From positions 1,984,001-2,048,000 of the forward strand of contig NZ_CP121446.1 in assembly GCF_030643905.1 (NCBI RefSeq): a DNA stretch of 64,000 bases, given 5' to 3'. The translations under genes were made by a program, and so were the position numbers. Positions within the stretch are counted from its first letter, which is position 1; every line of letters begins with the position of its first letter. Shown here piece after piece: positions 60,397-64,000 of this stretch. A model generated the notes under the pieces. The model searched no databases and was not told the DNA's origin. It saw only the letters and a program-made list of their open reading frames with translations. Source of the DNA: Flavobacterium sp. IMCC34852 (GTDB lineage: Bacteria > Bacteroidota > Bacteroidia > Flavobacteriales > Flavobacteriaceae).

Positions 60397-60894
60397 ATGA
60401 ACGACGCTCATTTACACCTGTTAGTCAACCATTTTCCCATCATCGGGACGATTTTTGGATTGGGAATTTTAATTGCCGGGATTGTCTTAAAAAACAATGC
60501 CGTAAAGAACACCGCTTTTGTACTACTGATTGTCTCCGCCGTCTTTGGATTTGCCGCCATGTCAACCGGTGAAGGCGCAGAAGAATTGGTAGAAGATATG
60601 CCAAGTGTAGGCAAAGAAATTATCCATGAACACGAAGAATTAGCTGAGAAGTTTATATTGGTGCTTTATGTAACCGGAGCATTTGCTTTATTATCATTGA
60701 TAGCTAATCTTAAAAAACATTCTAAAGCCACACTATTTACCTGGATTACTTTATTGTTAACTATTGTTACAACTGTATTGGTAAAAGAAGTTGGTACTTC
60801 AGGCGGAGAAGTTCGTCATACCGAAATCAGAGCCAATGCTGCATCTCCGGAAATTGCTGCTCCTGAAACCGGTGGTGAGCATGAAGAAGATTAA
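60397..60894 (+). CDS. Membrane protein, DUF2231-like
   Basis: A 165-residue protein with four hydrophobic helices (about 12-28, 37-54, 85-102, 110-128) and an N-terminal HLHLLVNHFPIIGTIFGLGI that resembles DUF2231 integral-membrane proteins, including His residues that might bind haem or metal. The tail is hydrophilic and acidic (ASPEIAAPETGGEHEED). It stands alone after the two-component system with a good terminator behind it; its role is not known. Confidence 0.75.
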   Translation: MNDAHLHLLVNHFPIIGTIFGLGILIAGIVLKNNAVKNTAFVLLIVSAVFGFAAMSTGEGAEELVEDMPSVGKEIIHEHEELAEKFILVLYVTGAFALLSLIANLKKHSKATLFTWITLLLTIVTTVLVKEVGTSGGEVRHTEIRANAASPEIAAPETGGEHEED

Positions 60895-60917
60895 ACATAT
60901 TCATTGCCGTTGTACTC

Positions 60918-60949
60918 AAACCTAACAGTCAATTCTGTTAGGTTTTTTT
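60918..60949 (+). terminator. Terminator after the DUF2231-like gene
   Basis: AAACCTAACAG (60918-60928) pairs perfectly with CTGTTAGGTTT (60935-60945) over a 6-base loop, followed by T residues. Confidence 0.9.
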
Positions 60950-61027
60950 ATTTTTAATCGATATTAATTAAGATATTTCAAAAAAAAATACGCATTATCG
61001 ATTATCTGCTAATTTTTGAAAAAGGCT

Positions 61028-61057
61028 TTGTCAACAAGCGACAATAAAGTATATTTA
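61028..61057 (+). promoter_or_regulatory. Putative promoter of the esterase operon
   Basis: TTG (61028-61030), 19 bp spacer, TATATTTA (61050-61057), one base from the TAnnTTTG consensus, 14 bp before the ATG. Confidence 0.5.
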
Positions 61058-61070
61058 CGTTTTATGTAAA

Positions 61071-62225
61071 ATGAAATTTAGCATGCGCAGAGCCGAAGAC
61101 CATGTAGCGGAAGATTTAACCCTTAAGAAAATTATTGAACCCCAACTCAATATTATTTTAACCACCGACGAAGACGACGAAAGACCGGTGTATATTTCCG
61201 GAAACTTCAACAATTGGGAAACCCAAGACAAAAAATTTGAAATGGAACGCGTGGGTCAAGGTTTGTACCATTACAAGTTTGCCCACGATTTCACGTATCC
61301 CGATGAACTGTTATACAAATTCACCAGAGGCGATTGGAGCGAAGTAGAGATAGACAAATTTGGGAACAGAACCGAAAACAGAAGTTGCAAACAACACAAT
61401 GGCGTTCGCAAAGAGCACGTAGCCAAATGGCGTCACAATTGGTTGCCCTTTAAATCCAAGTTTTTACCTAAAGTCCATTTAATTTCCGAAGAGTTTGAAA
61501 TTCCGCAATTGAATAAAACGCGTCGAGTATGGGCACTATTGCCTCATGACTACGAAAAAACAACCGAAACTTATCCTGTTTTATATTTACAAGATGCTCA
61601 GAATTTATTTAACGAAAAAGCCAAATACGGCAACTGGGAAATCGATAAAAAGCTCGCCGTAATGGCCGAATATAAGATTGGAAAAATCATTATCATCGCT
61701 GTCGAACACGCCGAAAAAGAGCGCATCAAAGAATACAATGTCGGCAACACGGTTTTGGGCACAGGCGAAGGCAAAAAGTACATTCGCTTTATGACCGAAA
61801 CTTTAAAACCTTTTGTAGATGCCAATTTCAGAACCAAACCCGAGCGCGAACACACCGGAATAGGAGGTAGTTCTATGGGCGGATTGGTCAGTATTTTTTC
61901 GGGGATTATGTATCCGGAAATCTTTGGTAAACTCATGATTTTCTCGCCATCGCTATGGGTTGTGCCCAAAATAAAACTGTCGTTCTTGGACATGGATGAA
62001 CCGCAAGACACCCGAATTTATCTTTACGCCGGAGGCGATGAAAGTGCCACCATGATTGATCACGTCAAGAACTTTAAAAAACGATTATTAAAAAAAGAAG
62101 GGTTCGCCGATAAGATGAAAGTACGCCTAAGCATCAATATGGAAGGCAAGCACAACGAAAGATATTGGAGTGACGAATTCCCTAAAGCGATTGAATGGCT
62201 TTATTTCAGTACTAAAGAAGAATAA
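61071..62225 (+). CDS. Esterase D-like alpha/beta hydrolase with N-terminal E-set domain
   Basis: A 384-residue protein. An N-terminal early-set/CBM48-like domain (about 25-115) has VYISGNFNNWETQDKKFEME and LYHYKFAHDFTYPDELLYKF, as in glycogen-binding modules. The C-terminal half is an esterase-D type alpha/beta hydrolase: GIGGSSMGGLVSIFSGIMYP with the nucleophile Ser in GSSMG, and a late His near KHNERYW. No signal peptide, so cytoplasmic. It is followed after 7 bp by an M17 aminopeptidase and then an ATP-grasp enzyme. Confidence 0.88.
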   Translation: MKFSMRRAEDHVAEDLTLKKIIEPQLNIILTTDEDDERPVYISGNFNNWETQDKKFEMERVGQGLYHYKFAHDFTYPDELLYKFTRGDWSEVEIDKFGNRTENRSCKQHNGVRKEHVAKWRHNWLPFKSKFLPKVHLISEEFEIPQLNKTRRVWALLPHDYEKTTETYPVLYLQDAQNLFNEKAKYGNWEIDKKLAVMAEYKIGKIIIIAVEHAEKERIKEYNVGNTVLGTGEGKKYIRFMTETLKPFVDANFRTKPEREHTGIGGSSMGGLVSIFSGIMYPEIFGKLMIFSPSLWVVPKIKLSFLDMDEPQDTRIYLYAGGDESATMIDHVKNFKKRLLKKEGFADKMKVRLSINMEGKHNERYWSDEFPKAIEWLYFSTKEE

Positions 62226-62232
62226 ATTAATT

Positions 62233-63654
62233 ATGAAGACAAAACAAATAAAAACCCTTGACGCATTTATCGGAACCATCTTAATTCCGGTATACGAAAC
62301 GAATGCTAAAAGTATTGTTCCGATTGAATACCATGGCGTCACTGTTTCGTCCAAAGTGTTTTACGGCAAAAAAGACACCCATTATTTGGTAGACAAATAC
62401 GATTGTACTCATATTTTTATCGGCTTGGGAAAAGAGATTGATTACAAATCGATTAAAACAATTTTCCGAAGAATCGCTTCCAAGCAAAAGGAAGTTTTTG
62501 GTCAAACTGTAGCTCTGGTATTTCCGGATCAATTTAAGGCTGACGAAGTTGAAGCGGCTGTTTCAGGGCTGATTTTAGGTACTTATGATTTAGGTCATTA
62601 CAAGAAAAACGAAGCGCATCCTTTTGCCAACGAAAATTTTGAATTGAAATACATTGCAAAAGGCGAGATTGAAGAAGCAATCAATAAAGGAATCAAGATA
62701 GCCAATGCTCAATTGGAAACCTTCAACTTAGTTGATTTACCGCCTAACAAAGTCAACCCGAAATACTTAGCCGATTGGGCAACCCAAGCCGGTAAAAAAT
62801 ACGGTTTCGATGTAACTGTTTTCGGGAAAGAAAAATCGACAGAAATAGGTTTACATTCTTTTCTTTCTGTTGGGAAAGGCAGTGCCAATGAACCGCAATT
62901 CATCATTATGGATTACAAACCCGAGAAAGCCAAAAAGCACATCGGTTTGGTAGGCAAAGGAATTACATTCGACACCGGAGGATTAAATATCAAAACAGCC
63001 GGAATGGTACAAATGAAATGTGATATGGCCGGAGCTGCAGCGGTTTTGGGTGCCATGCAATTGGTTTCCGATTTGCAATTGCCTTATCGCGTTACTGCGA
63101 TTGTACCTGCGTGTGAGAATTCAGTCGATGCGCACTCTTTTATGCCTAGTGATGTTATTCAAAGTTATGCCGGACATTCTATAGAAATCATTGATACCGA
63201 TGCCGAAGGTCGATTGATACTGGTGGATGGCTTATCGTATTTAATTAAAAATTACCAACCCGAAACCGTAATCGATTTGGCCACCTTAACCGGAAGTGTC
63301 GTAGGAACTCTGGGCTACGAATGCGCCGGATTGTTTACCAACAATCAAGAGTTGTCCCAAAAACTACAACAATCAGGCGATGCAATAGGGGAACGTTTGT
63401 GGCAGTTACCGCTTTGGGATGCTTACAAGTCAGATATCGACAGTGAAATTGCCGATGTAAAAAACTATTCCGGAAAACCGGTAGCCGGTGCAATCTCTGC
63501 AGCTAAGTTTTTAGAATATTTTACCGAAGACCATAAATCGTGGGCACATTTGGATATTGCAGGCGTAGCTTTTGGCGATAGCGAGTTTGCCAAAACCAAG
63601 CATGCAACGGCATATGGCGTGCATTTAATCACTAAATTTATTGAAAATCTATAG
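62233..63654 (+). CDS. Leucyl aminopeptidase family (M17) metallopeptidase
   Basis: A 473-residue M17-type peptidase from ATG 62233 (an in-frame Met 21 codons upstream lies in the esterase gene). Catalytic-domain motifs: LVGKGITFDTGGLNIKTAGM with Lys/Asp ligands, MKCDMAGAAAVLGAM and the signature DTDAEGRLILVDGL. Such enzymes remove N-terminal residues from peptides using two metal ions; some members also act on Cys-Gly. It lies between the esterase and the ATP-grasp gene (3 bp gap), so a small-peptide pathway is plausible. Confidence 0.92.
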   Translation: MKTKQIKTLDAFIGTILIPVYETNAKSIVPIEYHGVTVSSKVFYGKKDTHYLVDKYDCTHIFIGLGKEIDYKSIKTIFRRIASKQKEVFGQTVALVFPDQFKADEVEAAVSGLILGTYDLGHYKKNEAHPFANENFELKYIAKGEIEEAINKGIKIANAQLETFNLVDLPPNKVNPKYLADWATQAGKKYGFDVTVFGKEKSTEIGLHSFLSVGKGSANEPQFIIMDYKPEKAKKHIGLVGKGITFDTGGLNIKTAGMVQMKCDMAGAAAVLGAMQLVSDLQLPYRVTAIVPACENSVDAHSFMPSDVIQSYAGHSIEIIDTDAEGRLILVDGLSYLIKNYQPETVIDLATLTGSVVGTLGYECAGLFTNNQELSQKLQQSGDAIGERLWQLPLWDAYKSDIDSEIADVKNYSGKPVAGAISAAKFLEYFTEDHKSWAHLDIAGVAFGDSEFAKTKHATAYGVHLITKFIENL

Positions 63655-63657
63655 CGT

Positions 63658-64000
63658 ATGGAAAATCCAATCAAGAATTTCATCTGTATTTCTAATTATT
63701 TCAAAGGAAATGATTTCTTAATCAATTTAAAGAAACAAGGCAATAAAGTTTATTTAGTGACTTCGGAAAAGTTACGCGACAAACCTTGGGCGTTTGATTA
63801 TATAGACGAAATCTATTTTATGCCCGGACAAGATGTAGATTGGAATTTAGAAGAGTTGTTAGCCGGTGTAGCGAGTTTAATGCGAGAGAGAAAAATTGAC
63901 AGCATCGTTGCCCTGGATGATTTTGATGTTGAAAAAGCGGCTTACTTAAGAGAAAATCTAAGGATTTCAGGAATGGGACAAACCACCGGCAGGTATTTCC
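63658..64000 (+). CDS. ATP-grasp enzyme, N-terminal part (runs off window)
   Basis: An incomplete gene from ATG 63658. The 114 visible residues (MENPIKNFICISNYFKGNDF, then LVTSEKLRDKPWAFDYIDEI and VALDDFDVEKAAYLRENLRI) match the biotin-carboxylase-like N-terminal lobe of ATP-grasp ligases. It starts 3 bp after the aminopeptidase stop, so it belongs to that operon. The nucleotide-binding and acceptor lobes lie beyond the window, so the substrate is open: an amino-acid or peptide ligase is the usual role. Confidence 0.85.
   Translation, partial: MENPIKNFICISNYFKGNDFLINLKKQGNKVYLVTSEKLRDKPWAFDYIDEIYFMPGQDVDWNLEELLAGVASLMRERKIDSIVALDDFDVEKAAYLRENLRISGMGQTTGRYF

Overview
The window looks like chromosomal DNA of a Flavobacterium-type member of the Bacteroidota. 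The evidence is low GC, almost no Shine-Dalgarno sequences, several promoters of the TTG-N18..23-TAnnTTTG type, an LpxC/FabZ fusion, a type IX secretion sorting tail, menaquinone (menD) and geranylgeranylglycerol-phosphate (UbiA) genes, and many short Gln-preceded signal peptides. I see no rRNA, tRNA, CRISPR array, prophage or complete insertion sequence.

Layout. 1-2624 (minus): DNA-repair/light operon with an SRPBCC protein, an SDR that lacks the catalytic Tyr, a CPD photolyase and the start of a second photolyase/cryptochrome. 2765-9175: a DUF2911 protein, then a secreted PIG-L deacetylase, a 35-residue membrane protein missed by ordinary gene calling and a sodium:solute symporter, then two paralogous small secreted proteins. 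9319-12659 (minus): MscS channel, Maf, UbiA prenyltransferase, KdsC-like HAD phosphatase and a DUF2520 protein. 12716-16840: a 1374-residue repeat protein with a C-terminal S74 self-cleaving chaperone. 16920-20505: a propeller histidine kinase and a LuxR-type regulator. 20704-25268: CcsBA cytochrome c maturation fusion and an ECF sigma/anti-sigma pair. 25571-27679: lipoprotein glutathione peroxidase, an unknown protein, RidA and a GNAT acetyltransferase.

27772-37090 (plus) is a housekeeping run: menD, an HD hydrolase, lpxD, lpxC-fabZ, lpxA, efp, a second lpxD-like gene, an NTF2-like protein and sucD. It covers lipid A and fatty-acid synthesis, translation and the TCA cycle. 37225-50815 is mixed: an HTH regulator with its own operator cluster, a di-haem peroxidase, an LRR/T9SS surface protein, fabG, a four-helix-bundle (IVP/S23) gene framed by inverted repeats, a VWA membrane protein, DUF2809, DUF1275, a class C beta-lactamase-fold hydrolase and an LTA-synthase-like phosphotransferase.

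50989-54062 is a tight plus-strand operon: thioredoxin-like, ApbE flavin transferase, DUF4266 lipoprotein with a C-terminal Gly-Cys-Gly-Cys, and a DUF3570 envelope protein. It reads as an envelope redox/flavinylation module whose job is not established.

The most unusual region is about 54836-57858. Four minus-strand genes of unknown function are separated by about 135-150 bp imperfect palindromic repeats with TGCTAAC/GTTAGCA ends, the layout expected of an integron-like gene-cassette array, although no integrase lies in the window. Next comes an 11-bp tandem repeat array upstream of an OmpR-type two-component system. The window closes with an esterase, an M17 aminopeptidase and the start of an ATP-grasp enzyme, probably one operon that continues past the end.
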